Below are positions 36,136 through 45,911 of a stretch of 64,000 nt of DNA, piece after piece (the stretch's first letter is position 1; each line of letters begins with the position of its first letter). This DNA comes from Methanolobus tindarius DSM 2278 (lineage in GTDB: Archaea; Halobacteriota; Methanosarcinia; Methanosarcinales; Methanosarcinaceae). The notes under the pieces were generated by a model. It ran no database searches, had not been told where the DNA came from, and worked only from the letters and a program-made list of their open reading frames with translations. The position numbers and the translations under genes were made by a program. The stretch lies in contig NZ_AZAJ01000001.1 of the NCBI RefSeq assembly GCF_000504205.1, forward strand, positions 372,001 to 436,000. The letters run 5' to 3'.

Positions 36136-36939
36136 TCAGTCATCAAGCCCTTCAAGGATCTCAGCAGGTGCACCAAGTAGTTCAACAAGGGCTTCTGCTT
36201 CGATAAAATGAAGTGATGCGGGAATGACAAGTATATGTAAAGGCTCTCCGAAATCCTCGTCCTTCAATGCATGGGCATATCCTGCCTTTACAACAGGCGC
36301 TTCTGAGCCTGCCCTTGCAATACCCACAGCAATGGCATTCTCCATGATACTCTCACCCCTTTTTTCCTCTACCTGAAGAAGCAGGGAAAGAGCCTGGTTC
36401 ACTGTCATGTAACCTTTATCCTTATCGATGTCGAGGAAAACAAGAGTATGCATATTGTGCTTTTTGTTAAGCTTGATAGTATCATAAGGAGTCTCTGATA
36501 TTACTGTAACACCGCGACTGCTGGTAAAGGGATGAGGAATTGTCGATGCTTTTCCGAAACGATAGTTCTGAAGGCATGAAAGACCACAGATTGCTGAGGC
36601 AATAGATGAGCCGTGTATAAGTTTAGTCTCAATACCCAGGTTCTTTGCACGAAGTCGCAGATCAACGTGGGTTGTGGAAACCATTGTGTCGCCTCCTGTG
36701 AGGAAAGCCACGTTCTTATCTTTAGCTTCAGCAAGCCAATCAGGAGATATTTCCACATCTTCCCTTGAAAGAAGGTTTACCTTTTTTCCATAGAGTGATT
36801 CAAGTTCTTCCAGTGAACTACCCATCAGTCTTGATGTGTAGAATTCAGCAAATACCATATCAGCATTTTTTATAGCTTCAAGTCCTTTCAGGGAGATATC
36901 TTTCTCATCAAAAAGGCCCAGTCCTATGAAAGTAAGCAT
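36136..36939 (-). CDS. dphB: Diphthine synthase
   Basis: The start is the ATG at 36939 giving 267 residues, the usual DphB length; the long frame to 37092 would run into the thermosome promoter. Family motifs include MLTFIGLGLFDEKDISLKGL, GSSLEELESLYGK, FLTGGDTMVSTTHVDLR and HGSSIASAICGLSCLQNYR. The enzyme methylates the modified histidine of elongation factor 2 with S-adenosylmethionine in diphthamide synthesis. It is divergent from the thermosome gene. Confidence 0.92.
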   Translation of the reverse strand: MLTFIGLGLFDEKDISLKGLEAIKNADMVFAEFYTSRLMGSSLEELESLYGKKVNLLSREDVEISPDWLAEAKDKNVAFLTGGDTMVSTTHVDLRLRAKNLGIETKLIHGSSIASAICGLSCLQNYRFGKASTIPHPFTSSRGVTVISETPYDTIKLNKKHNMHTLVFLDIDKDKGYMTVNQALSLLLQVEEKRGESIMENAIAVGIARAGSEAPVVKAGYAHALKDEDFGEPLHILVIPASLHFIEAEALVELLGAPAEILEGLDD

Positions 36940-37155
36940 AGTCCGCAGATATGTCCTAATGGAATAAATGCTTTGAGAATGACATAGAATAATTAAAGAA
37001 GCATTAATGTATGTCCAGAGGGACAGCAGAGTGGTTAGTAATGGAAATAAGAGTCGCAATGTTTTTATAGAACCACATACAGTTAGTTTCACTCATACAT
37101 GGAAATGTAGAATTATACTGATTGAATTTATTTATACTATTGGAGGTCCGAAGTC
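36940..37155. promoter_or_regulatory. Divergent promoter region of dphB and the thermosome gene
   Basis: 216 bases. For the thermosome a TATA-like TTTTTATAG lies at about 37061-37069, which with a start ~25 bases downstream leaves a leader of about 60 bases holding GGAGGT (37142-37147) before the ATG at 37156. No Phr-type or other known heat-shock operator was recognised. Confidence 0.5.
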
Positions 37156-38790
37156 ATGGCAGGATATGGTAATCAACAACAACCAATAATCATCGTTGAT
37201 CCTAGTAAAGAGCGCACAACAGGAAAAGACGCATTATCAATGAATATCGCTTCTGCAAAAGCAGTTGCAGGTATTGTGAAAACAACCCTTGGTCCAAAAG
37301 GCATGGACAAGATGATGGTAAACATCATGGGTGATATCACCCTTACAAACGACGGTGCAACAATTCTTGAGGAAATGGAAATTGAACACCCAACCGCAAG
37401 AATGATTGTCGAGGTTGCAAAGACACAGGAAAAGATGGCAGGTGACGGTACCACCAGTGCTGTTGTAATGGCAGGCGCACTGCTTGATAAAGCACAGAAG
37501 CTTATTGAGACCGGTGTTCACCCAACGGTCCTTGTAAAAGGTTACGCAATGGCAACCGAGAAAGCTCTTGAGACACTCAAGAATTACGCAGTCACCGTTG
37601 AGAAAACTGACAGGGAAATGCTTGAGAAAATTGCAAACACATCCATCACAGGCAAAGCATCTGAAATGGCAAGGGGTCACCTTGCACAGATCTGTGTTGA
37701 TGCTATCTATGCAATAGAGCATGAAGGAAAGGTCGATGTTGACAAGGACATTGTACTGGCAAAGGAAGTTGGCGGAACTCTTGATGATACCGAGCTTATC
37801 AACGGTATTTCAATCAGGAAAGAAGCACTTCACAATGAAATGCCACGCCGCATTGAGAATGCAAAAATAGCTCTTATTGATACTGAACTTGTTTTCGCAA
37901 AGACAAACACAACATCCAAGCTCCATGTTGACAGTGCTGAGCAGTTGTTTGACTTCAAGGAACAGGAAAAAGCAAACTTCAGGAAAACCATCCAGAAAAT
38001 AATTGACACCGGAGCAAATGTTGTATTCTGTTCAAAGAAGATAGAAGATTATGCACTCCACTTCTTCAAGGAAGCTAACATGTATGCAACAAGACGTGTC
38101 AAGGATGAGGACATGGAAGTACTTTCATACTCAACCGGTGCAGCTCTTGTAAGGAACGTCAATGAAATCACAGCTGACGACCTTGGATATGCAGAACTCG
38201 TTGAGCAGGAAGATGAGCATGAGGAGAAGACCTATATCAAGGGATTCAAAGATGCAAAAACCATGACAATCGTCATAAAAGGCGGTACAGAGCATGTTAC
38301 TGATAACATTGAGCGTGTATTTGATGATGCCCTCCACGTAGTAAAGTCAGTCTATGAGGACGGTACCATCGTTCCTGGTGGCGGAGCTTCTGAAATAGAG
38401 GTTGCACAGGCACTCAGGAAGTATGCAGCTAGTGTTGAAGGCCGTGAACAGCTTGCAATCGGGGCATTCGCTGATGCAATAGAAGAGCTTCCAAAAGCAA
38501 TTGCTGATAACTGTGGTTTCGACACAATTGATACAATCATTAACCTCCGTGCAAAACACGGAACTGTGAAGAACGCAGGCCTTGATGTGGAGACAGGAGA
38601 TGTTATTGACATGCTGGAAAAAGGCATTGTTGACCCTCTCAGAGTCAAGACACAGGCGATCAAATCCGCATCAGAAGCAGCACTTATTGTACTTCGTGTT
38701 GATGATATGCTTCGTGCAAAGGAACAGGCCATGATGGATGTCAAGCCTGAGCACAACGTACACAACTACGATGCAACAGGTATGCTGTAA
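37156..38790 (+). CDS. thsA: Thermosome (group II chaperonin) subunit
   Basis: 544 residues, ATG at 37156 preceded by GGAGGT. All group II chaperonin landmarks are present: [33 protein letters not shown] (about 95-106, catalytic Asp), and the C-terminal [14 protein letters not shown] with DDMLRAKEQ. Folds proteins in an ATP-driven double ring. The tail ends NYDATGML, without the Gly-Gly-Met repeat that many archaeal thermosomes have. Monocistronic with a clear terminator. Confidence 0.97.
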   Translation: MAGYGNQQQPIIIVDPSKERTTGKDALSMNIASAKAVAGIVKTTLGPKGMDKMMVNIMGDITLTNDGATILEEMEIEHPTARMIVEVAKTQEKMAGDGTTSAVVMAGALLDKAQKLIETGVHPTVLVKGYAMATEKALETLKNYAVTVEKTDREMLEKIANTSITGKASEMARGHLAQICVDAIYAIEHEGKVDVDKDIVLAKEVGGTLDDTELINGISIRKEALHNEMPRRIENAKIALIDTELVFAKTNTTSKLHVDSAEQLFDFKEQEKANFRKTIQKIIDTGANVVFCSKKIEDYALHFFKEANMYATRRVKDEDMEVLSYSTGAALVRNVNEITADDLGYAELVEQEDEHEEKTYIKGFKDAKTMTIVIKGGTEHVTDNIERVFDDALHVVKSVYEDGTIVPGGGASEIEVAQALRKYAASVEGREQLAIGAFADAIEELPKAIADNCGFDTIDTIINLRAKHGTVKNAGLDVETGDVIDMLEKGIVDPLRVKTQAIKSASEAALIVLRVDDMLRAKEQAMMDVKPEHNVHNYDATGML

Positions 38791-38822
38791 AGAGGTTTAA
38801 CCTCTTTTAATTCTTTTTTGTT
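38790..38822 (+). terminator. Hairpin terminator of the thermosome gene
   Basis: Stem AAGAGG / CCTCTT with a five-base loop immediately after the stop codon, followed by repeated T runs (to about 38850). Confidence 0.8.
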
Positions 38823-38955
38823 TTTTATTCTTTTTTGATTTTAGCTTTATTATCCAGGCATTATTATGCTCTTTTCTGATTAGACCAAATGTCATTTGTA
38901 ATAAATCGATATGTTGCGGCTAAATTACATATCATCTAAAAAATAGAAATGATTA

Positions 38956-39013
38956 ATCATGATAAATAGCGAAACGTATATATACTATCGATATGTAGTA
39001 TATCATGATAAAT
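38956..39013 (+). promoter_or_regulatory. Promoter with flanking direct repeats, upstream of a 34-residue ORF
   Basis: The 12-mer ATCATGATAAAT occurs at 38956-38967 and again at 39002-39013. Between them is a TATA-like TATATATA (38977-38983 region). A start about 25-30 bases after the TATA falls at the second repeat and just before the ATG at 39015. The arrangement looks like a regulated promoter with operators on both sides; inference. Confidence 0.5.
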
Positions 39014-39014
39014 C

Positions 39015-39119
39015 ATGACAGAACACTACTACAACAACAACATAAATCTTAGTAAATTTGCCGGAATGTTGACCGCCTTTGCAGCTGCAATGATGGTATA
39101 CTATTCACTCATGGCATGA
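39015..39119 (+). CDS. Small 34-residue hydrophobic protein, possible leaderless gene
   Basis: Short ORF not otherwise annotated: MTEHYYNNNINLSKFAGM, then a hydrophobic helix of about 15 residues (LTAFAAAMMVYYSLMA). ATG at 39015 follows a TATA box by about 32-38 bases without a ribosome binding site, which fits a leaderless start. No family recognised. Plausible single-span membrane peptide; could also be a chance ORF, so translation needs proof. Confidence 0.45.
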   Translation: MTEHYYNNNINLSKFAGMLTAFAAAMMVYYSLMA

Positions 39120-39237
39120 TTTATATCCTGCCATGAGAAACTTTTAATTACAATAATTTCTTTCCTCCAAACCCATTTTGGCCAAACTGGGAACTTAAAA
39201 AAAACTAATATGTTTTTGTAACTATGTTAATTCATAA

Positions 39238-39834
39238 TCATATCTGATCATCTGAAAGACCATAGAACTTCTTATAATCATCAATTGCTTTTCTAGCTTG
39301 CTTCGGATACCTTTCAAGCATACAAGTAAGGAATTCATCCCGTGAAGTGAACTCCTTCATCTGATTGATTATCTTTCTTGCATATTCCTTTGAGATAGGG
39401 TTCTGTTTCTGAATCTCAAAAGTTAGACAAAGTGCATCCTGTGGGAAATATTTCCTGCGGATGTATGGTGCTACGGATCCCAGCAGTACATCATGGTCAA
39501 GTCTGCTAAAAGCCGGAACACCTATGCTTTTAAGCCGATTGACACCGGTTAAAGCCTCAAGATTTTCTGCAGAGTAGGAATGAATCTCAATGTAGACCTC
39601 CGGTTTAAGCTCTTCTACAGCTTCAATGATAGGAATGCCAATTTCTGAAAAATACCTGTCATCCAGTGTTGAGATATAAGTACCATTATTTACAAGCGGA
39701 ATTACTGCAAGTGTACCTTTTTGCGGAGCTTCTATATTCTCAAGAATATCGGAGGTATCTCTCCATTCCTCACCATGCAGGCCTGCGACAAATAACCTGA
39801 CAGGTTTTCCTTCTCCAAGTATCCTGTATGACAT
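39238..39834 (-). CDS. DUF2119 protein, zinc-carboxypeptidase-like fold
   Basis: 198 residues, ATG at 39834. The motifs GLHGEEWRD (near 18-26) and VYIEIHSYSAENLEA (near 78-92) look like the H-x-x-E and distal His zinc ligands of the M14/succinylglutamate desuccinylase-like fold, as in the archaeal DUF2119 family. Substrate unknown. It lies 28 bases downstream of the TlyA-like gene on the same strand. Confidence 0.75.
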   Translation of the reverse strand: MSYRILGEGKPVRLFVAGLHGEEWRDTSDILENIEAPQKGTLAVIPLVNNGTYISTLDDRYFSEIGIPIIEAVEELKPEVYIEIHSYSAENLEALTGVNRLKSIGVPAFSRLDHDVLLGSVAPYIRRKYFPQDALCLTFEIQKQNPISKEYARKIINQMKEFTSRDEFLTCMLERYPKQARKAIDDYKKFYGLSDDQI

Positions 39835-39862
39835 ATTCTCAACTCATTTTTGGCATTTTGGA

Positions 39863-40537
39863 TTATTTTCTAACATTATGTGCGGTTTTCTGTGCGATTA
39901 TGTATATCTCCTGCCTCTCCGATTCCAGGACATCAAGTATCTTTACGCCAAGAGATTCAACCTTAGCAAGTATGGGTTTACTGTTCTTCTCTTTTCCCAT
40001 TTTGATGACCTGAAGCAACTTACCGTTGTCCCTGAGCAGCGGTAACACTCTTTCAAGGGCTGCCAGAGAATCCATTGGCTCAAGCGTCATATCACTGAGA
40101 ATCACATCAACATGCTCAGGTGACATTTCATTAAGAGGAATCTGGAACACATCACCAAACATCACGGTGACATTTTCCTTTTCATTTACAACTTTGCCAA
40201 GTTCATAGTCAAAGTCCCTGCTGAACTCCACTCCTTTTACTGATAAGGCTATCTCAGATGCCATCATCAGGAATCCCCCTGCACTGGACCCCAGATCTAG
40301 TACACGATCTCCCGGAGATATCACACCTGTTGCATCCTGAATTCTCTTTAGCTTGAAGTAGCCCCGGGGCATATCCAGACCTTCATCGACATCAATCTCA
40401 GAATCTGCACTGATGTCCTTTGAGGGTTTTTTGATGACTGTGCCATCAACCCTGACACTCCCGTTGAGTATGGCAGTCTTGGCTCGTCCTCGCGACTTAA
40501 AGAGTCCTGTTTCCACAAGATATGTATCCAGTCTCAT
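39863..40537 (-). CDS. TlyA-like rRNA 2'-O-methyltransferase (S4 + FtsJ)
   Basis: 224 residues, ATG at 40537. Residues 1-60 are an S4 RNA-binding domain (RLDTYLVETGLFKSRGRAKTAI, RVDGTVIKKPSKDI); residues 70-220 are an FtsJ/RrmJ-type Rossmann methyltransferase with the SAM motif VLDLGSSAGGF and ILSDMTLEP in motif IV. TlyA proteins methylate ribosomal RNA cytidines at the 2'-O position in bacteria; this archaeal protein is somewhat shorter, so rRNA as substrate is probable but the exact site is not. Divergent from the BASS transporter. Confidence 0.85.
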   Translation of the reverse strand: MRLDTYLVETGLFKSRGRAKTAILNGSVRVDGTVIKKPSKDISADSEIDVDEGLDMPRGYFKLKRIQDATGVISPGDRVLDLGSSAGGFLMMASEIALSVKGVEFSRDFDYELGKVVNEKENVTVMFGDVFQIPLNEMSPEHVDVILSDMTLEPMDSLAALERVLPLLRDNGKLLQVIKMGKEKNSKPILAKVESLGVKILDVLESERQEIYIIAQKTAHNVRK

Positions 40538-40628
40538 GGTTCAATTAATAAGGAAACGTACTATTTATATTATAGTTCCACATTGAACGAAAAGTTTCAC
40601 AAAAGATGCGTTTCTCAGGAACGATACA

Positions 40629-41528
40629 ATGATAAAGAAATTCACCTCCCTCTTCCCGGTATGGGCTATTCTGCTTTCAGTTGTGGCTTTCATCTATCCT
40701 TCCATTTTTTCACCATACAAAAGTGCCATAACCCCGCTTCTGGGAGTTGTGATGTTTGGCATGGGCATCACCCTTTCTGCAAATGATTTCCTGCTGGTGC
40801 TCAAAAGACCAAAAGTCATTGTGCTCGGAACCGCATTGCAATATATTCTGATGCCACTTCTCGCATTCATAATTTCATACTTACTAAATCTCCCTCTTGA
40901 GATTATGGCAGGAATGGTGCTACTTGGAGCCTGCCCCGGTGGAACTGCATCAAATGTGATATGCTATCTTGCAAAAGGAGACGTAGCTCTGTCAATCACA
41001 CTTACATCGGTTTCCACACTACTTGCATTCATCCTGACACCTGCACTCACATGGCTTTACATCGGACAGGCAGTGCCTGTTGCAGTTGGTAGTATGATGC
41101 TGAGTATCGTTAAAATAGTACTTGTGCCCGTGGCACTTGGAATTATCCTGAACACATTCTTTGATAAACATATCGAGCGTTTCAGGCATGCATTCCCTGC
41201 ATTATCTGTAGCCACAATCGTGTTCATCATTGCAATAATAATCGCCCTGAACAAAGACAGCATCCTCGTTGCCGGAAAACTGGTGATAGTTGCTGTCATC
41301 CTTCACAATGGATTCGGGCTTGCCAGTGGTTATGTGCTTTCAAAGAAACTGGGACTTGATGAAAAAGATGCAAGAACAATTGCAATTGAGGTCGGAATGC
41401 AGAATTCCGGGCTGAGCGTTGCACTTGCAGTGAAATATTTTTCTGCGCTGGCGGGTCTTCCGGGTGCTCTGTTTAGTATATGGCATAATATATCGGGATC
41501 GTTTTTGGCATATAGGTTTAGTAAGTGA
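40629..41528 (+). CDS. Bile acid:sodium symporter (BASS) family transporter
   Basis: 299 residues, ATG at 40629 with AGGAAC upstream. About ten hydrophobic helices. The BASS signature GACPGGTASNVICYLAKGDVA sits near residues 96-118 and the second crossover EVGMQNSGLSVALAVKYF near 257-275. Family members move organic anions (bile acids, pyruvate, pantoate and others) with sodium; the archaeal substrate is unknown. Its 3' end converges on the giant surface gene. Confidence 0.9.
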   Translation: MIKKFTSLFPVWAILLSVVAFIYPSIFSPYKSAITPLLGVVMFGMGITLSANDFLLVLKRPKVIVLGTALQYILMPLLAFIISYLLNLPLEIMAGMVLLGACPGGTASNVICYLAKGDVALSITLTSVSTLLAFILTPALTWLYIGQAVPVAVGSMMLSIVKIVLVPVALGIILNTFFDKHIERFRHAFPALSVATIVFIIAIIIALNKDSILVAGKLVIVAVILHNGFGLASGYVLSKKLGLDEKDARTIAIEVGMQNSGLSVALAVKYFSALAGLPGALFSIWHNISGSFLAYRFSK

Positions 41529-41560
41529 GTTTAATTTTTTAAAAACAGGAATTTAAGGAT

Positions 41561-41588
41561 AGGAAACGAACAGTTAAATTCGTTTCCT
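41561..41588. terminator. Shared hairpin at the convergent gene ends
   Basis: 10-bp arms AGGAAACGAA (41561-41570) and TTCGTTTCCT (41579-41588) between the BASS gene and the giant surface gene, overlapping the last codons of the latter. Works as a terminator in either direction; the T-rich flank favours the minus transcript's end less clearly. Confidence 0.55.
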
Positions 41589-44500
41589 GAAAATTGAATA
41601 TCCTACAATTCCACCTATCAGCAAAATAGACAATGATCCAATTGCTATCCAGTTTTTGATAGTACTAGTCTGTTCTGCAGGTACTTCATTTACATCAGAA
41701 GTATCATCTATTGTAGATTTTGTTGCTTTTAGTTCATCTTCAACTGTAACTTTCTCAGCAGAAGTACCTACGATTGCAAATGGTGAAAATCCAGGAGTAC
41801 TTGCCTCAAAATGAACGTATTTATCATCTTCACCTATTTTCTGGGTGTCAAGATAACTCCATTCATCATCAGAATACCTACACAATCTGATAGTAGTCTC
41901 AGCAATATCATAATCTTTAATCCACTCTTTCTCAACTTTGAATCCAACAACCGAATTGGCAATATTATCTGAACTTGAAAATCCAGATTTTCCAACCCAT
42001 ATATTGACATTGCAGTAAACTGTATCCGGTGCATTCTCATTCACAAGTGCAGACTTTCCGTTCAGCATCTCAATTGTAGAGAATATCTTGCCCCAGTTCC
42101 TTGAAGCCTCGAAATTGATGTATTCGATGGCATTTAACTCATTATTAAATTCATAAGAGGTTACACCACCTTTTGATACAAATTCAGAGAGAACATCCTT
42201 GTAAGCAATGTTCTCAAATTCTTCACCGGTGGTTCCACCGCCTCCACCACTGCCGCCGCCTGAAGAACTAGTAGTAGTTGTAGATGAGCCTGCATCTGAT
42301 TCTTCATCTTCTTCCGGAATGATTACTTCATTGTCTATAGACGAATTTCCCTGTACTATAAAAGGATAATATCTTACAGTACTACTATTAGCTACTCTTA
42401 ACTTTATATTGTCAGTTATGTTAACTACAGCACCCTTTGATAGGAAAATTGAATCTTCATTTTTCATAACAATTGAATGAGCCGAGTAGCTGGTAATTTC
42501 CATATTATTGAAACTACCCCCATCTCTAAATGTTACGAACTGATCCGATATTTGGAACGAACCTTCAACGAAGACACCTTTCTTTTCTCCAGAAACAATG
42601 ATGTCTTTGAAATGAACTGCTATTAGTGGCACATTTGTATTGTTGCCAATATCGAGTGAATATGTGTAATCGCTAGAGGAGGAAACTATGCCATTATCAA
42701 GTTCCTCTCCATCTTTTGTAAGACTTAAAAATATTTCATTGGTGCTTGTATTAATTTCAGTAATATCAAGCACATAGTTTTCCTCAAGAATTAGGGATGA
42801 ATCAGAATAAATCAAAAAACTATCATCATCGTCTATGAGTAGCTTAGAAAGACAACCGTGTGACAACAAACTTACTTCATCAAGACCATCAATATCTGTG
42901 TCATCTGTATAACCTGCAAAGTATTTCTCTGCCATAAAGCCTATTATCTGGAATTCTCCCCAGTCTGAATGTTCGAACTCTATAGATGCGGGTGTACTTG
43001 TATAAATGAGGTCACCATCATCGATGTTTCTGCCAGATATATCTGTTAATTCAAGAGTTTCTGTCTGAATACCTTCATCGATATCATAGTAGAAACCTTC
43101 GAAGTTAAGAGGAGTCCATGTAAGAAGAGTATCATCCTCAGAAACTGTACCACGGAGTTCGTATGTCTCATTTTCAGATATATTCAATGATGGAGCAAAC
43201 CTAAGGTCATAATCATCAGCAACTATGAGATATATATTATTCATCAGGTTTATTATACCTCCTCTATATAGAGAGATACTATCCTCATTTTCCATTTCAA
43301 TCAAGTCAGAACTTATGGAGGTTAATTCCATGTTACCATATGTATTTCCGTCGTAAAGTTCCAAGTAATCTTCAGATATTTGGAATACACCTTCTATAAT
43401 AACACCGGATAATCCATTATCAGTAAATATTCCATTAAGATGGACAGCAATTGTTGCAACATCGTCAACATCACCAAGGTCAACCTTATAGACATAATCA
43501 TCATTGCTTGAAACTATGGCACTATCAAGGTTGATATTGCCTTTGGAAAGAACGACATATACACTATTCCCTTTCTCATCGACCTCAACTATATTAAGTG
43601 AGTAACCATTTTCAAGTTTAAGAGAAGAAGATTCATTAACAGTTTTCTGTCCATCATTATCAATTAGAATCCTCGATAACTGACCTGATGACAGCATACT
43701 TACTTTTTCAACATCATCAATTTCAGTTTCATCGGTGTATCCTGCAAAGTACGTTTCCGCCATGAAAGAGATTAATTGACATGATCCCCAGTCATTATGT
43801 TCAAAATCAGTTTCTATAGGTCTAGTCTGGTAAACAATATCCCCCTCTCCAAGAGAACGGTTTATATTGTGAATAGTCATGGTTTCGGAACTGAGTCCTG
43901 AGTCAAGATCATAGAAAAAGCCAGAAAAACTTCTTGCATCCCAAGTGTAGATTGTAGATTGTCCAGCGTTTTCATCCCAAATTCTGTTACCAGTGTAATG
44001 GGTCTGTGGATAAACTGCGATGGTTGTGACATCAGAATTACCTTCTCCATCACTGTTTGTCACTTTAAGAGTTACATCATAGGAACCGATTGAAGCAAAT
44101 GTGTATACTGGGTTTTGATCAGTTGAATCAATGATACCGTCATTGTCAAAATCCCAGCACCATGCTGTAGGACTATTTGCTGAAGTATCAGTAAATTCAA
44201 CAGTGAGAGGAACAGTGCCTTCTACAACATCCGTAGTGAATGAAGCAACAGGAAGATTTGATACTGGTTCATTAACTGTTATGGTCTGAATGGCAATATC
44301 GGATTTACTTCCATTAAATACTGTTAAGGAAACACTGTAAGTACCCACATTGGTAAAAACATGAATTGGGTTCTTGTCAGTTGAAATGGATCCATCTCCA
44401 AAATCCCATTCATATGCATCAGCATTGATAGAGATGTCAGTGAAAGCTACAGACAAAGGAGTGTAACCGGAAGTTACATTTGAACTGAATGAAGCAACAG

Positions 44501-45719
44501 GCATCACATCTCCAGTACTCCATGATGCAAGTGGGAGATAATCGATATTATACATGGACCCATATAAAGAATACCTTATATCACAGATACCATCACCGTC
44601 CGCATCAGTGCATCTCTGACTGAATCCCTTACCATCAGGCCTTGCCCAGTAGTTGCCTCCAAGATAGGGGCCACCAACGATATTAGTGCCTGCGGTTTTA
44701 TTAACATTCCATTCATTGATGGTGGGACAATAGGATAAGGGTTCATAAATTCTGTAGTTTGCGGTGTTTTTAAAGAAATTGTTATAGATTATGTTGTCTA
44801 GGGAAGAATACACATAGATGCCGTACTCACCGTTGTTTGATACTGAGTTGTCCACTATCTTATTATAAAAGGAACTATACAACTTTATTCCATTGTTTGC
44901 ATTGTTGGAAGCGATATTTCCTTTCAGCATGTTGTTATTACTGGTATAAAACAGGTATATACCGTCTTCTGAATTGTCTACTGCTCTGTTATTCACAAGT
45001 ATGTTGTCACTGGAAGAACTTAGCTCGATACCATCAGAATTGTCTTTTGCCGTATTGTTCACAAGTGTGTTATCGTTGGAGTCAACTAGAATTATACCCC
45101 AATAACTATTGCTTGTTGCAATGTTGTCTGTTAGTGTGTTGTTAGTAGAATGATAGATACGTATGCCGAACTTGTTGTTTGCTGCTATGTTGTTTGTGAG
45201 CGTGATGTTGGTGGAATAGTACGGAATTATACCGTCGTAACTATTGTTCGCTACATTGTTATGTGTCACTATGTTGTTTCTGCAAGAATCCAGATAGATG
45301 CCCCATGTATTGTTTACTGCATTGACATTTGTCACCGTGTTGTTGGAGGAATCCAAATATATCCCTGCTTTGGAATGCCCTGTAAACCCACTTACATAAA
45401 AACCATCTATTGTCACTCCATCAGCAGTGACATTAAAAACATGATTATCTGCAGATGCAGCAATAACATGCGTAAGCTCGGCTCCGTCTGTTGACATGAT
45501 ATTCAGTTGTTTTGCCACATCAACGTTCTCATGATATGTACCAGGATAAACGAGGATAGTATCACCTGAATTTGCATTGTTAATTGCATCCTGTATTAAA
45601 GAATAATTTCCATTTTCAGCACTTACAGTCAAAACAGCTGCATCAACGGGATTTTGCATTAAAATAAAGAAAGTCAAAATAAGAATAGTAACAATTGAGA
45701 CGTTTTTTAAAAATTTCAT
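41574..45719 (-). CDS. Giant surface protein: beta-helix, PKD x2, S-layer duplication x2, PGF-pre-PGF, membrane anchor
   Basis: The ATG at 45719 is used (GGTGGT seven bases upstream, signal peptide KNVSIVTILILTFFILM follows); an ATG at 45767 is further up. About 1381 residues: signal peptide; NosD beta-helix (35-390) with many short N-rich repeats and GNYWARPDGKGF; two PKD domains (about 405-490, YEWDFGDGS; 495-580, WCWDFDNDG); two copies of the Methanosarcina S-layer duplication domain, DUF1608/TIGR01567 type (about 590-860 and 865-1130), both with AE[TK]YFAGYTD; a Ser/Thr/Gly linker; PGF-pre-PGF domain (1170-1330, STPGFSPFAIVG); a final transmembrane helix (about 1355-1377) with FRKRI after it, but no PGF-CTERM motif. 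S-layer duplication domains build the lattice of the Methanosarcina cell wall, so this is probably a wall-embedded protein displaying the beta-helix outward (inference). Confidence 0.9.
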   Translation of the reverse strand: MKFLKNVSIVTILILTFFILMQNPVDAAVLTVSAENGNYSLIQDAINNANSGDTILVYPGTYHENVDVAKQLNIMSTDGAELTHVIAASADNHVFNVTADGVTIDGFYVSGFTGHSKAGIYLDSSNNTVTNVNAVNNTWGIYLDSCRNNIVTHNNVANNSYDGIIPYYSTNITLTNNIAANNKFGIRIYHSTNNTLTDNIATSNSYWGIILVDSNDNTLVNNTAKDNSDGIELSSSSDNILVNNRAVDNSEDGIYLFYTSNNNMLKGNIASNNANNGIKLYSSFYNKIVDNSVSNNGEYGIYVYSSLDNIIYNNFFKNTANYRIYEPLSYCPTINEWNVNKTAGTNIVGGPYLGGNYWARPDGKGFSQRCTDADGDGICDIRYSLYGSMYNIDYLPLASWSTGDVMPVASFSSNVTSGYTPLSVAFTDISINADAYEWDFGDGSISTDKNPIHVFTNVGTYSVSLTVFNGSKSDIAIQTITVNEPVSNLPVASFTTDVVEGTVPLTVEFTDTSANSPTAWCWDFDNDGIIDSTDQNPVYTFASIGSYDVTLKVTNSDGEGNSDVTTIAVYPQTHYTGNRIWDENAGQSTIYTWDARSFSGFFYDLDSGLSSETMTIHNINRSLGEGDIVYQTRPIETDFEHNDWGSCQLISFMAETYFAGYTDETEIDDVEKVSMLSSGQLSRILIDNDGQKTVNESSSLKLENGYSLNIVEVDEKGNSVYVVLSKGNINLDSAIVSSNDDYVYKVDLGDVDDVATIAVHLNGIFTDNGLSGVIIEGVFQISEDYLELYDGNTYGNMELTSISSDLIEMENEDSISLYRGGIINLMNNIYLIVADDYDLRFAPSLNISENETYELRGTVSEDDTLLTWTPLNFEGFYYDIDEGIQTETLELTDISGRNIDDGDLIYTSTPASIEFEHSDWGEFQIIGFMAEKYFAGYTDDTDIDGLDEVSLLSHGCLSKLLIDDDDSFLIYSDSSLILEENYVLDITEINTSTNEIFLSLTKDGEELDNGIVSSSSDYTYSLDIGNNTNVPLIAVHFKDIIVSGEKKGVFVEGSFQISDQFVTFRDGGSFNNMEITSYSAHSIVMKNEDSIFLSKGAVVNITDNIKLRVANSSTVRYYPFIVQGNSSIDNEVIIPEEDEESDAGSSTTTTSSSGGGSGGGGGTTGEEFENIAYKDVLSEFVSKGGVTSYEFNNELNAIEYINFEASRNWGKIFSTIEMLNGKSALVNENAPDTVYCNVNIWVGKSGFSSSDNIANSVVGFKVEKEWIKDYDIAETTIRLCRYSDDEWSYLDTQKIGEDDKYVHFEASTPGFSPFAIVGTSAEKVTVEDELKATKSTIDDTSDVNEVPAEQTSTIKNWIAIGSLSILLIGGIVGYSIFRKRI

Positions 45720-45911
45720 TAACTGTACCACCATTACGAAATAGTTTTGCAAAATATAAAAGTACATCGGAATAGATTTTATGCGGTTTGAAATGTTATC
45801 CTCAAAATACCCAAAATATATTCATATAACAGATTGTGTGAAATGACAATTGATCGATGACAAAACAAGTTTATACAATGCAAACCGATGCTTCTCCCAC
45901 ATGGTGATGAT

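Noticed and set aside
37237-37722. 161-codon minus-strand ORF in the thermosome gene
   Set aside because: Antisense to a highly conserved chaperonin gene; Cys-rich shadow translation.
44800-45350. Regular repeats that look like a CRISPR or tandem array
   Set aside because: They are the imperfect ~60-70-base beta-helix repeats of the giant surface gene, in frame and without identical direct repeats or spacers.
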